In this document: in pieces, positions 38,510 to 49,976 of the stretch | Layout of the letters: each line of letters opens with the position of its first letter | Position numbering within the stretch: the stretch's first letter is position 1 | Assembly (NCBI RefSeq): GCF_019457595.1 | Contig: NZ_CP080419.1 | Span: 4,278,001 to 4,342,000, forward strand | From: Shewanella psychrotolerans | GTDB taxonomy: Bacteria > Pseudomonadota > Gammaproteobacteria > Enterobacterales > Shewanellaceae | Direction of reading: 5' to 3' | DNA: 64,000 nt | Position numbers and translations under genes: made by a program | Notes under the pieces: generated by a model | The model's input: only the letters and a program-made list of their open reading frames with translations | Told to the model about the DNA's origin: nothing | Database searches by the model: none

Positions 38510-39054
38510 CTACCCGGCAACTTTGATCTTGTCGACGACCTTGTTCACATCATCTGTATTTTCAGCAATTTTTAATGCGAGCTGACGCTCGGCATCACTC
38601 GCTACGGTTCCCATAAGCGTCACAACGCCGGATTTCACTTCAACATCAATATCAGTACCTGATACTTCAGTTGAGAACAGTAAACGCGTCTTCACTACTG
38701 TCGCCACCTTTGAATCGATAAGCGTTTTTACTATATCGCTAGAGCTTTCTTTCTTATTAATCACAGTTAATTGATTATCAACGTCTTTGACACCGTCCAA
38801 ACTCTTGATCAACTCAGCGGCCAAGGCTTTATCGACACTGCTCTCTACCTTACCAGTCAGAGTAACCAGGCCGTTTTCACATCTGTATTAATATTGAAAG
38901 AGTTAAGGTTAGTATTTAGCAATAATGTTGTTTCAGCCTTACCGTCAATCCACGCATCCTTAGTCTCACCCTGCCAATCTTGTGCCGCATTAGCACTAAA
39001 TGATGCAGTGGCCAACACTAAACTTGTTAATAGACCTGTAGTTGTCGTTTTCAT
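38510..39054 (-). pseudogene. BON-domain (OsmY-like) periplasmic protein, frameshifted
   Basis: Two frames make one protein. The first (39054-38857) has a signal peptide (cleavage near ANA-A) and the start of a BON domain; the second (ending 38510) holds the rest of BON1 and a full BON2 (DIDVEVKSGVVTLMGTVASDAERQLALKIAE). Adding one G in the ACGGCC stretch near 38868-38873 restores TGLVTLTGKVESSVDKALAAELI across the break. BON/OsmY proteins are periplasmic stress proteins that stabilise membranes. A sigma-54-type promoter lies upstream. A sequencing error is possible. Confidence 0.78.
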
Positions 39055-39093
39055 AAAAATATCCTTGTTTTGTGTGTCTCACATTAAGGTAGT

Positions 39094-39109
39094 GGCTTAA
39101 ACTATGCCA
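39094..39109 (-). promoter_or_regulatory. Sigma-54-like promoter of the BON gene
   Basis: The minus strand reads TTGGCATAGTTTAAGCC: GG (39108-39107) and GC (39096-39095) are ten bases apart. The -24 part fits well; the -12 part (AAGCC) is weaker. It lies 40 bases before the start codon. A perfect 14-bp palindrome GTTATTTAAATAAC (39137-39150) sits just upstream. Confidence 0.5.
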
Positions 39110-39256
39110 ACAAATTAAAAAAAATAAAATCATATAGTTATTTAAATAACATCATGTTGCTATCCACTATGTTGAGTACAAGTCTGTTCTTTTTACTTAG
39201 TATCGGTAATTATTGCAGGCGAGCAAAACTGACACATAAACCTCACCATAAGCTTT

Positions 39257-39733
39257 CTATTGATACTGGGCCTTCAGTACCGTCAACTGATCACATGTTA
39301 TCTGCAACCAAGCGGTACCTTCGGCTAACTGGCGGGCGACCTGCAGACTATTGGCTTGCTTAACCGCAAGCTTAAAATGTGTCAAAGCCTGTAACTCCGT
39401 GGCTAAGATCACGGGTATGGCTTGCGCAGTTCGTTGATGTGTTACCGCATAGTATCCAGTGACATAGGTTGGTTTGATATCATTGCAAGATTGGCTACAG
39501 ATGATAGGAACCTGTTTTTCTTGACAAAACAGTGGAACAAGCTCGGTCAGCATACGGGTGTGGATTGCTGCCATTCGGGAGAGGATACGTTTAAGATTGT
39601 AATCGGTGACACTTTCCTTAGCCTGACAGTAAAACACCTGCCCCTCCAGACACAGATCGATGATGTCATTTAGTAACCACGCATCGGAGCGATGGCATGA
39701 ATAATCATTGCCAAAAGTATCAACTAACATCAC
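39257..39733 (-). CDS. DUF2383/PA2169-like four-helix-bundle protein
   Basis: 158 residues, mostly helical. The N-terminal half (LLNDIIDLCLEGQVFYCQAKESVTDYNLKRILSRMAAIHTRMLTELVPLF) resembles the DUF2383 ferritin-like bundle; the C-terminal half is also helical. No signal peptide and no clear di-iron ExxH motif, so I infer a fold only. It lies between a BON stress protein and a sigma-54 activator, a neighbourhood of stress-type genes. Two adjacent ATGs begin the frame. Confidence 0.6.
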   Translation of the reverse strand: MMLVDTFGNDYSCHRSDAWLLNDIIDLCLEGQVFYCQAKESVTDYNLKRILSRMAAIHTRMLTELVPLFCQEKQVPIICSQSCNDIKPTYVTGYYAVTHQRTAQAIPVILATELQALTHFKLAVKQANSLQVARQLAEGTAWLQITCDQLTVLKAQYQ

Positions 39734-40000
39734 AACTCCCGTTTTTCGACCAACTCAGATACTCGCCATGAGAGTGTAAAGCACTTTATTTGGGCTAATT
39801 GTTCTAACTTATCGTTTGTCTAGGTTGCCCTTAAACATAAACCATGCATAAACCATGCTCATTTAAAAACATAAGTCCATGACTTATCAGTGCTATTTGA
39901 ATCACTCAGGATCTTGGGCTGAATTAGTGGCCTATTATCATTGCTAAGCAGAGGTCCGTGACTTACATTGGGGTACATAGATACAGGGAGTTTTATCGGC

Positions 40001-41381
40001 ATGGTCCGTCCTACACTTTTTTATCACCTGCCAGACCCCAAAGCCGAACGAGCACTCATGCGGTCATCTGGAGCAGCTCATTTTGATAAAATCCCCAGCA
40101 TCACCACAGAACCATGGTTGAACCAACTAGAAAACATACAGGTAGATGTGGCACTGATTTCAAACCCTCAATTAAGCAATGAGGATTATTTGAAATTAGT
40201 AAATAGCGCCATTATGTCAGACAGAGAATTTATTTTTTTCACCGATGGCCAACCTAATCCTTATTTGGATAAGTTAATGTCAAAAGGCGCCGGATATCAT
40301 TTCCGCCAACCCCACGATCTGGCGCTCATAAACGATACCCTAGAAGATTTCGCGCAGAACCTGATCAACACTAAATCTCACGTTAACCGCTCCTTTTTAT
40401 AGTGGGCTAGATCAATATGGCCTACTCGTTGGTTCATCGAGAGCCATGCATAAACTTTACCGCACTATCCGTAAGGTGGCGGCCAGTGAGAGCAATGTGC
40501 TGATCGTTGGTGAAAGTGGTGCAGGTAAAGAGTTAGTCGCCAATACCATACACTTAGCCAGCAATCGATTATATGAACCCTTTATCGCTATCAACTGTGG
40601 GGCCTTAAGCCCAGAGTTGGTAGACAGCGAGTTATTCGGTCACGTGAAAGGCGCTTTTACAGGGGCACACAAAGATCATCAAGGGGTATTCGAACAGGCT
40701 CAGGGAGGAACCCTGTTCCTCGATGAAATCACAGAGATGTCGATTGATCATCAAGTTAAACTTCTCAGAGTCATAGAGAATAACGAATACCGCCCTGTCG
40801 GTAGTTCCAATGTAAAGCAATCTAATGTACGTATACTATCAGCGACCAATCGCGATCCCTTCGATGCGATTAGCAAAGGTCGTTTCCGTGAGGATTTATA
40901 CTTCCGACTCGCTCATTTTCCCATCACAGTTCCACCTTTACGAGATAGGGGAGAGGATATAGCCGCACTGGCACAACATTTTCTGGCTTATCGTAACGTA
41001 AAGGAAAACCAATGTAAGACCTTTAATCCAGAATGTATCGATCTCATCGCCAAGCAAACTTGGTCTGGTAATGTCCGTGAACTTAAACACGCCGTTGAAA
41101 GAGCCTATATTCTTGCGGATAACGATATTAATCCTGAACATTTCAACTTTGGCCATGATGCTCAGCGACCTTCGGCAAAAGGCAGTGATGATATGGCTAT
41201 CCCCACAGGGATCCGTTTAGATGAATTAGAGAAAATCGCTATTTATCAAGCATTAGACACCTCAAATGGTAATAAAACAGACACAGCTAAACAGTTAGGT
41301 ATTAGCGTAAAGACCCTCTATAACAAACTCACAAAATATGAAGATGAGATAGGAGAACACGAGCCCAAGAAAAAATCATGA
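40001..41381 (+). pseudogene. Sigma-54-dependent activator with degenerate receiver, frameshifted in a T-run
   Basis: Start at the ATG 40001 (GGGAG upstream). The first frame (to 40402) is a receiver-like domain lacking acceptor motifs but ending GAGYHFRQPHDLALI, reminiscent of the GA...KP end of receivers. The second frame holds AAA+ (GESGAGKE, GAFTGAH, GGTLFLDEITEM) and a Fis-type HTH. The frame breaks at TTTTT (40394-40398); with four T it reads SFYSGLDQYGLLVGSSRAMHKLY straight through. VpsR-like architecture. Broken gene, phase-variable tract or sequencing error. It probably controls the nearby sigma-54 promoters. Confidence 0.78.
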
Positions 41382-41384
41382 ACC

Positions 41385-43022
41385 TCAAGCTTCAACTGGG
41401 GGCATGAAGAGTGTTAATGACTTAGGTTTGATACAGATATTAAGGCTGTCGGCAGTGAAGAGTTCCCCGTCGATAGCATATTCAATTGGCGTCTGAGACC
41501 TCAAATGTATTTTTTGAGCCTGTATATGATGCACTCTAGTATCGATTTTTATCGATCCGACCCCAGCCATGATCAGCTCGGCAAAGCTGAGTATGTGCTC
41601 CTCGGGCTGCTCGCTCTCTTCAAGCCAGGTAATGTCCAATAAACCATCTGTGATATCTGGCTCACCATTCCCCTGAGCCAACATGCTGGTAACAGGCGAA
41701 GCATTCGCGATGACTAAACTATGGGTAGTAAGCTCAACAGCCGCGTTATCATCAAGTGTCATGGTGATATTCAAGGTTTGATTCATATTGATCGCACGAT
41801 GTAAGCTGTCAATATAAGCCCACTGCCCTAGCTCATTTTTCTGCTCACGATCTGCATTTTTTATCATCTGTTGCTGAAAACCGAGTCCCACCAGCAATAA
41901 CATTAAGTCGTCGTTACACTTAGCCGTATCTATGGTTTGTAGGTTTCCCTGAATAATAATATCCAATGCCTTACGCACGGGAATTAACTTGCTGCTTATT
42001 CCAAACAGGGTGTGACTCAAAGCATTCGTTGTTCCTAGCGGTATAATGCCCAATATGATGTCGGTAGATGCCAGCACGCAAGCCACCTGATTGACGGTGC
42101 CATCCCCGCCACACGCAATTAAAACATCAGCCCCAGAATCTCGAGCTTTTTGCGCCAATACCGTTGCGCTCACATCTTCTTCGGTAAGCATGATCTCAAG
42201 AGCAAAATACCCAGATAATTCCTGCTCAATCTGTTGGGCGTATTCGGCCCACTTCCCACCACCGGAGACAGGGTTAGCAATAATATAAGCCCTTTTATTT
42301 ATTCTAATTTTGCCTGCGGCATAGATCTTCTCAACTGCGGCTAATTGTCTAGAATTTAATCCTGCCGTTTTACGAATATTACTGATATTAGCTAAGACTT
42401 CGGAGAAGGTGATATCTCTCTGGCGGCAAACAAGATAAGCCGCTAGCACAAGCACTGAGCGGCCTCGGCCCAAGGCGCAATGAATGACCACGGCCTTTCC
42501 AGCTTTAATCTGCCGATGCAACCAATTAATCGCCTGATTAAGCTGCTCAGGCGTAGGAACATTATGATCTAAGATAGGGATGTTCAAATAATCCACATCT
42601 TCGCCGATTAACGACCAGTCTAAAGCATCAAACTCGGCGGTAACATCCAAGATAGAAGAGATATTTTTATCTTTAAGGGTTTGAATATCAGAGGGTAATA
42701 ATCGAGCGGCTAGATACAACTGCTTATCGATTTGCTGAATGACTGGAACCGTATCTCTCGCTCTAGCCCAAGTGTTATAGAGCTGATTAGACAAGAGAAA
42801 TGGAATAAAGCCCCAACGAACATACCAAGGTATGGTGCCGTCAATGGACTTTCTAAAAATACCCGCACAATTTAACCAATAAGCCGAACTGACTAAAATC
42901 AGAGACAGAGCCACCCAGGCAAACATAAGCTTTAGTAAAAGGTGCTCAAATGTAAATAACAACAAAAGCGCCAACAAGGCACCAAAGCTATAGTAATATT
43001 TAATGTTGATCTTAGTTAACAT
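41385..43022 (-). CDS. Fusion of membrane segment, dual-specificity phosphatase and diacylglycerol-kinase-like domain
   Basis: 545 residues. About two to three membrane helices at 10-50, a tyrosine/dual-specificity phosphatase domain (about 95-235) with the catalytic loop HCALGRGRS (His181, Cys182, Arg188), and a lipid-kinase domain (about 243-540) with NPVSGGGK and GGDGTVNQV (305-313), as in YegS/DagK. The phosphatase may act on a phospholipid or protein, the kinase on diacylglycerol or sphingosine-like lipids, at the inner membrane. The intact motifs suggest both parts are active. It is convergent with the sigma-54 activator gene (4-bp gap). Confidence 0.85.
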   Translation of the reverse strand: MLTKINIKYYYSFGALLALLLLFTFEHLLLKLMFAWVALSLILVSSAYWLNCAGIFRKSIDGTIPWYVRWGFIPFLLSNQLYNTWARARDTVPVIQQIDKQLYLAARLLPSDIQTLKDKNISSILDVTAEFDALDWSLIGEDVDYLNIPILDHNVPTPEQLNQAINWLHRQIKAGKAVVIHCALGRGRSVLVLAAYLVCRQRDITFSEVLANISNIRKTAGLNSRQLAAVEKIYAAGKIRINKRAYIIANPVSGGGKWAEYAQQIEQELSGYFALEIMLTEEDVSATVLAQKARDSGADVLIACGGDGTVNQVACVLASTDIILGIIPLGTTNALSHTLFGISSKLIPVRKALDIIIQGNLQTIDTAKCNDDLMLLLVGLGFQQQMIKNADREQKNELGQWAYIDSLHRAINMNQTLNITMTLDDNAAVELTTHSLVIANASPVTSMLAQGNGEPDITDGLLDITWLEESEQPEEHILSFAELIMAGVGSIKIDTRVHHIQAQKIHLRSQTPIEYAIDGELFTADSLNICIKPKSLTLFMPPVEA

Positions 43023-43079
43023 CGTGCCCTCTAAATAAGAACAAGCTAGCTTAATTAACTGGACTAGCTCGCAGACCCA

Positions 43080-43274
43080 TTAGCAATCTGGATTTTTTGC
43101 TTCGACGCTTTCTTTCACATCCTCACAGACATCTTCAACGGCATTTCCCGTATCTTGAAGTAGCTCATCGACTTTCTCACCGGCATTTTCAGCCTTATTA
43201 TCAGAACAAGCCATTAAACCCGTACTAAGTAATAGCATAAGACTCGTGCTTGCTATTCGCTTTAATAATTTCAT
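43080..43274 (-). CDS. Small lipoprotein
   Basis: 64 residues with a lipoprotein signal ending in LMAC (Cys23), then a short acidic, helix-prone mature part with two Cys (VCEDV, NPDC-end). Function unknown. It begins 23 bp after the DUF1328 stop and is probably in the same operon under the sigma-54-like promoter at 43520-43536. Confidence 0.72.
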   Translation of the reverse strand: MKLLKRIASTSLMLLLSTGLMACSDNKAENAGEKVDELLQDTGNAVEDVCEDVKESVEAKNPDC

Positions 43275-43297
43275 ATTTATCTCTCATAATTAAGATA

Positions 43298-43474
43298 TTA
43301 GAGGCGTGGCGCTTTCCCCGTCAATGCTTTAGAAACTAACGTAATGAGCAAAAGAACAACAAAGACAAAGAAAATAATCTTAGCAATCCCAGCGGCGGCG
43401 CCAGCGATACCAGTAAAACCAAGGACACCAGCAATAAGAGCAATGACCAGAAACATAAGGGTCCAACCTAACAT
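43298..43474 (-). CDS. DUF1328 (YtjA-type) small membrane protein
   Basis: 58 residues: MLGWTLMFLVIALIAGVLGF, then GIAGAAAGIAKIIFFVFVVLLLI and a short basic end. Two membrane helices and the glycine/alanine pattern match the DUF1328/YtjA family. AAGGAGG lies upstream of the ATG at a good distance. The family is stress-linked but its job is unknown. It is preceded by a near-consensus sigma-54 promoter. Confidence 0.88.
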   Translation of the reverse strand: MLGWTLMFLVIALIAGVLGFTGIAGAAAGIAKIIFFVFVVLLLITLVSKALTGKAPRL

Positions 43475-43519
43475 GACAACCTCCTTGAGCTATGAAATAA
43501 CACATCAACTTAAAGTCAT

Positions 43520-43536
43520 TGCCAGCTTCGTGCCAA
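43520..43536 (-). promoter_or_regulatory. Sigma-54 promoter of the DUF1328-lipoprotein operon
   Basis: The minus strand reads TTGGCACGAAGCTGGCA; GG (43534-43533) and GC (43522-43521) are ten bases apart, and the -24 block TTGGCACG is a perfect match. It is about 46 bases before the DUF1328 start codon. Confidence 0.75.
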
Positions 43537-43619
43537 CCCCAAAAAAGTAACTCAAGATGTTGATTAATCTATTATTTGATACTTTCCACCCCACACGGCT
43601 TTAATGACACCTCTCGCAA

Positions 43620-43638
43620 TGAGGTAATTTTTACCTCA
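43620..43638. promoter_or_regulatory. Candidate enhancer site upstream of the DUF1328 promoter
   Basis: TGAGGTAA-TTT-TTACCTCA has perfect 8-bp arms and lies about 95 bp upstream of the -24 element, where bacterial enhancer-binding proteins usually bind. It is also close to the end of the PP2C-kinase gene. Confidence 0.55.
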
Positions 43639-43683
43639 GCTCCAAGTAATATATACCAACATCAGCCTAGCTTGGCAGGATCT

Positions 43684-45441
43684 CTACACCATCAGCCAAG
43701 TTTGCAGCATCAGCAGAAGCAGGAGTAGACAACTCAAACCTTTCCAAAACATCACAGGTTCACGTTCGATCAAGGGCGCCAGCTTTACTCTGGAAAGCAT
43801 AGCCTTATTGGGACGGGTAAAATCGGCTAAGAATTCCGACATAGAGAGATATCGCTGACTCGGCTTAGGGTGGCAAGCCCGTTTTAGGGTAAGATCTAAC
43901 CATAATGGCAATTCGGCGCGATAATGCAACAGCGAGACATAATTCAAATGAGCGATATTTCCCCGCCAGCTACCGCGCTGCTGTTTATAGGGCAACTTAG
44001 TCGTCAACATCTCATAGACTATAACCCCCAAAGAGAAAATATCCGACTCATGGGTTGCAACCCCAGTGGTCAAATATTCTGGCGCGATATAATCTAACGC
44101 CCCTAAAGGCGGTTCATTTCGTCCCCCTTCGGCAGATGTTGAGAATAACTCTACTAATCCCTGAGCTTGAGCGGCACCATAATCGATAAGCACTGCTTTG
44201 CCTTGGGGAGTGATCATGATGTTTTCAGGCTTTAAGTCTCTGTGTACTATTCCCATACGCTGCAATGCCCTTACCCCGATGATGATCTCGGTCAGCAAGC
44301 GCCTTACTTGAGTCAATTGAGGCTCTGGATTGTCATCCATCCACTGTCTGAGAGTTTGCCCTGGGATCAACTCACATAGATGATATAAGAATGTACTTTG
44401 AGTCGGATAGACCTTCATTAAACTCGGATGCTGAACCCTTTGACCCACCCATTGTTCACGAATAAAGCTACTGAGATAGTCACCATCTTCACTGTAGTTC
44501 AGCGACGGTGCCTTAAGAGCATAGCGAGCGTCATCGTGCAGATCTTTGACTAAATAAACGTGGCTGCGACTCCCGCCATATAGCACGCTTATCACCTCAA
44601 AATGATCTAAGCGATTCCCCACTGTCATGGCGGGAGGTATCACTCTATACGATAAGGTTTGCGACAAAGATTGCACATCAACATAGGGCAGACTGTCTAC
44701 CCGTAACAATAGGCTACTGAGATTATCTTGACAGCCTTTAGCCAGTGCCTGTTCGAGCAACCTATTGGCCCGCGATGTCAATTCCCCCTCTTCCCCAAGC
44801 TCTCGTTGTAACTCCGCTAGCGTTAACCAATCATGTACCCCATCTGTAGTCAGTAAATACAGATCGCCAGGGTTCACTTCATGACATTGATAATCGATCT
44901 CAAGATGGCTATCCATACCTAAAGCGCGAGTCAATAATCCCTTATCACCGAACCCCTGATGACAATGGTCTCGACTCAACTGCACTAAACTTCCTTGCCT
45001 AAGCCTGTATATACGACTGTCGCCCACATGAAACAGATGGACACTATTAGACTTAAAAATCAGCGCACTAAAAGTGCTTACATAGCCGTTATGACGAAGC
45101 TCAGACTGTAGGCTGTAATGGTGCAACCAAGCATTAAGGGCACTTAATACTCGGTTGGCGGCCTGTTTTACCCCCAAGCTATCAGGCGTACTCAAATAAT
45201 CTTCAATAAATTGGGTTACACATAACTGGCTCGCTTGCTGGCCGTTTTGACTACAACTCACACCATCGGCAACACAAGCTATCACGCCCTTATGCAGTAA
45301 CTGCGATGCCTTATCACTATGATGCACCGCAAACGCATCTTGATTATGTTGTCGAACACCAGCACTAGACGCGCCACCAAAACTAAGTTTTAGCTGCTTA
45401 GCCATGTTTGACTCTAACTGAGGATAAACGTTTGCGGTCAT
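43684..45441 (-). CDS. Bifunctional PP2C phosphatase / Ser-Thr protein kinase of the nitrate locus
   Basis: 585 residues: a PP2C-type phosphatase at about 10-250 (VADGVSCSQNGQQAS, HVGDSRIYRL, TTDGVHDW) and a eukaryotic-type kinase at about 270-540 with HRDLKPENIMI, an ATP-binding Lys in YALKAPS and an activation segment starting at IDYGAAQAQG (DYG in place of DFG); one membrane helix at the C-terminus. It follows the nitrate transporter gene by 12 bp and is the last gene of the nas operon. Similar kinase genes occur in nas clusters of pseudomonads (as I recall, PA1782), so it probably tunes nitrate uptake or reduction; targets are unknown. Confidence 0.88.
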   Translation of the reverse strand: MTANVYPQLESNMAKQLKLSFGGASSAGVRQHNQDAFAVHHSDKASQLLHKGVIACVADGVSCSQNGQQASQLCVTQFIEDYLSTPDSLGVKQAANRVLSALNAWLHHYSLQSELRHNGYVSTFSALIFKSNSVHLFHVGDSRIYRLRQGSLVQLSRDHCHQGFGDKGLLTRALGMDSHLEIDYQCHEVNPGDLYLLTTDGVHDWLTLAELQRELGEEGELTSRANRLLEQALAKGCQDNLSSLLLRVDSLPYVDVQSLSQTLSYRVIPPAMTVGNRLDHFEVISVLYGGSRSHVYLVKDLHDDARYALKAPSLNYSEDGDYLSSFIREQWVGQRVQHPSLMKVYPTQSTFLYHLCELIPGQTLRQWMDDNPEPQLTQVRRLLTEIIIGVRALQRMGIVHRDLKPENIMITPQGKAVLIDYGAAQAQGLVELFSTSAEGGRNEPPLGALDYIAPEYLTTGVATHESDIFSLGVIVYEMLTTKLPYKQQRGSWRGNIAHLNYVSLLHYRAELPLWLDLTLKRACHPKPSQRYLSMSEFLADFTRPNKAMLSRVKLAPLIEREPVMFWKGLSCLLLLLLMLQTWLMV

Positions 45442-45453
45442 CGGGCTCTCCCA

Positions 45454-46929
45454 TCATCGGCTAGACACATCGATCAAGGTAACACTACCATCTTGATTCA
45501 CTTCGGCCATCTGCCCCTTAGGCTCTTCCATCAGCATCAAGGCAGCAAAGCCCACGACGGCAGTGGCAGCAATCACATAAAAGAAAGTGCTGTAATCGAC
45601 AAACGAGAGTACGGTTAAATAACACACCGCCCCAACATTACCGTAAGCCCCTGTCATGCCAGCAATTTGACCTGTCATACGGCGTTTAATTAACGGTACA
45701 GTGGCGAACACAGCCCCCTCACCCGATTGCACAAAAAAGGAGCACGCCATCGCAGCGGCAACCGCAACCCACACTGGCCATTCACTATTGACCTGACCCA
45801 TAAGGAAGTAGCCCGCCGCTAAACCCGCGGTCAATATCAACAAAGTTGGCTTACGCCCAAATTTGTCCGAAATCCAACCACCACCAGGGCGCGACATTAA
45901 ATTCATAAAGGCGTAAGCCGATGCCACCATTCCCGCCATCACAGGGGTCAGCTCAAAGGTTTCAGCAAAAAACAGTGGCAACATAGAAACCACAGCTAAC
46001 TCAGAACCAAACGTCGCGAAGTATAGAATGTTCAATACCGCCACTTGCTTAAACTTGTATTGGTGGATCGCAGGCACTGGCCCATCAAAAACGAGTTTAT
46101 TCACCTTCCACACCTGTGATACCTCATAGAGATAGAGCAATACCAAGCCTGCATAGATCCCCAACACACTGTTAGCACTCAACATGCCCACACCCGATGG
46201 TGATAGTTTCCATGCTAATAACGCTAATGCCCCATACATAGGTAGCTTCATCAGGAGTAACAAGAAGAAGTCACCTTTGGATGTCACTTCCATTGCGGTC
46301 ATATTCTTAGGCTTAAAATAGGTCGCGCCCTTAGGCGTATCTTCTACGCTTCGGTAAAACACGACCGCAAACAGTAGGCTCATAAAACCGGTGATCCCCA
46401 TGGCATAGCGCCAGCCATCCTCCCCACCAAACATGAGTGCTATCGTCGGCAAGGTAAACGCCGCAGCGGCTGAGCCAAAGTTACCCCAACCACCATAAAT
46501 CCCTTCGGCAGTTCCCAGTTCATTATGGGGAAACCATTCAGACACTAAACGAATACCCACCACAAATCCTGCACCGATGAAACCCAACATAAAGCGGGCG
46601 ATGGCCGCTTGAATGAAACTGTCGGCCATAGCAAAGGCGAAACAAGGCAGCGCACAGATAGCCAATAAGGCGGAGTAGACGATGCGAGGGCCGAATCTGT
46701 CAGTCAACATACCTATCACCACCCGCGCCGGAATAGTAAAAGCCACATTGAGAATCAGTAACGTCTTTATCTCTGCGGTCGTCAGCCCCAGCGAGGCTTT
46801 CACTGATTGCAGTAATGGTGCAAAGTTAAACCACACCATAAAGGTAATGAAAAAGGCCATCCAACTCAGATGTAAAATCTTCATCTTTCCGCTGAAGCAA
46901 AATAGGTTAAAGCGATTATCAGTACTCAT
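45454..46929 (-). CDS. Nitrate/nitrite transporter, NNP-family MFS (NarK/NasA-type)
   Basis: 491 residues from the ATG at 46929, which has GGAG 7 bases upstream; an in-frame GTG at 46935 is less likely. About twelve membrane helices. The nitrate signatures GGWGNFGSAAAAFTLP and GAYGNVGAVCYLTVLSF are recognisable, with the MFS loop GMLTDRFGPR. It imports nitrate for assimilation. It sits between nirD and the kinase gene. Confidence 0.9.
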   Translation of the reverse strand: MSTDNRFNLFCFSGKMKILHLSWMAFFITFMVWFNFAPLLQSVKASLGLTTAEIKTLLILNVAFTIPARVVIGMLTDRFGPRIVYSALLAICALPCFAFAMADSFIQAAIARFMLGFIGAGFVVGIRLVSEWFPHNELGTAEGIYGGWGNFGSAAAAFTLPTIALMFGGEDGWRYAMGITGFMSLLFAVVFYRSVEDTPKGATYFKPKNMTAMEVTSKGDFFLLLLMKLPMYGALALLAWKLSPSGVGMLSANSVLGIYAGLVLLYLYEVSQVWKVNKLVFDGPVPAIHQYKFKQVAVLNILYFATFGSELAVVSMLPLFFAETFELTPVMAGMVASAYAFMNLMSRPGGGWISDKFGRKPTLLILTAGLAAGYFLMGQVNSEWPVWVAVAAAMACSFFVQSGEGAVFATVPLIKRRMTGQIAGMTGAYGNVGAVCYLTVLSFVDYSTFFYVIAATAVVGFAALMLMEEPKGQMAEVNQDGSVTLIDVSSR

Positions 46930-47044
46930 GTTCACTCTCCTTTTGGGTGGTCTAAGCTTTTTTAAAGCTGCAAGCCGCCCTGCTACTGAGACGTAGCATT
47001 TTTTAAAGTTAATAAAACTTATTAAAATGTAGAGGGTTAATCTA

Positions 47045-47407
47045 TTACCCTAGCGTATTTATACAGAGCTGAACCTCTGCCCCCTGCGTCCGCACTAAAT
47101 AGGTGGTTAGCTTGTGCTCAGGTGCTTGTAAACAGCTGCCAGTATTGAGATCGAAGTGATGCTTATACAGTGGAGAGGCCACTACGGGCGCCCCTTCAAT
47201 TGAACCAATGATCCCCCGCGACAAAACATTTGCGCCCCCCACTGGGTCATAATTATCGATACCATAAAATTGATTGGTTTGGCGACATCGAAACAGCGCA
47301 ATCTGTCTCCCCTCGACTAAGGCGCACACCCCAGTACCTGGAACAATATCGTCCTGTAAGCAAACCGATATCCAGATATCTCTCATCTTGCCAATATCTA
47401 TTCCCAT
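47045..47407 (-). CDS. nirD: Nitrite reductase small subunit NirD
   Basis: 120 residues from the ATG at 47407 (GGGAG about 8 bases upstream), chosen over the GTG at 47416. A Rieske-like fold without the usual Cys/His cluster ligands, as in NirD (FYGIDNYDPVGGANVLSRGIIGS, PLYKHHFDL). NirD partners NirB in NADH-dependent reduction of nitrite to ammonium in the cytoplasm. It starts 12 bp after nirB. Confidence 0.92.
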   Translation of the reverse strand: MGIDIGKMRDIWISVCLQDDIVPGTGVCALVEGRQIALFRCRQTNQFYGIDNYDPVGGANVLSRGIIGSIEGAPVVASPLYKHHFDLNTGSCLQAPEHKLTTYLVRTQGAEVQLCINTLG

Positions 47408-47419
47408 CACTCGCACTCC

Positions 47420-49954
<2,535 letters not shown>

Positions 49955-49976
49955 CTTGCTCTCCTTAGATAAAAGG

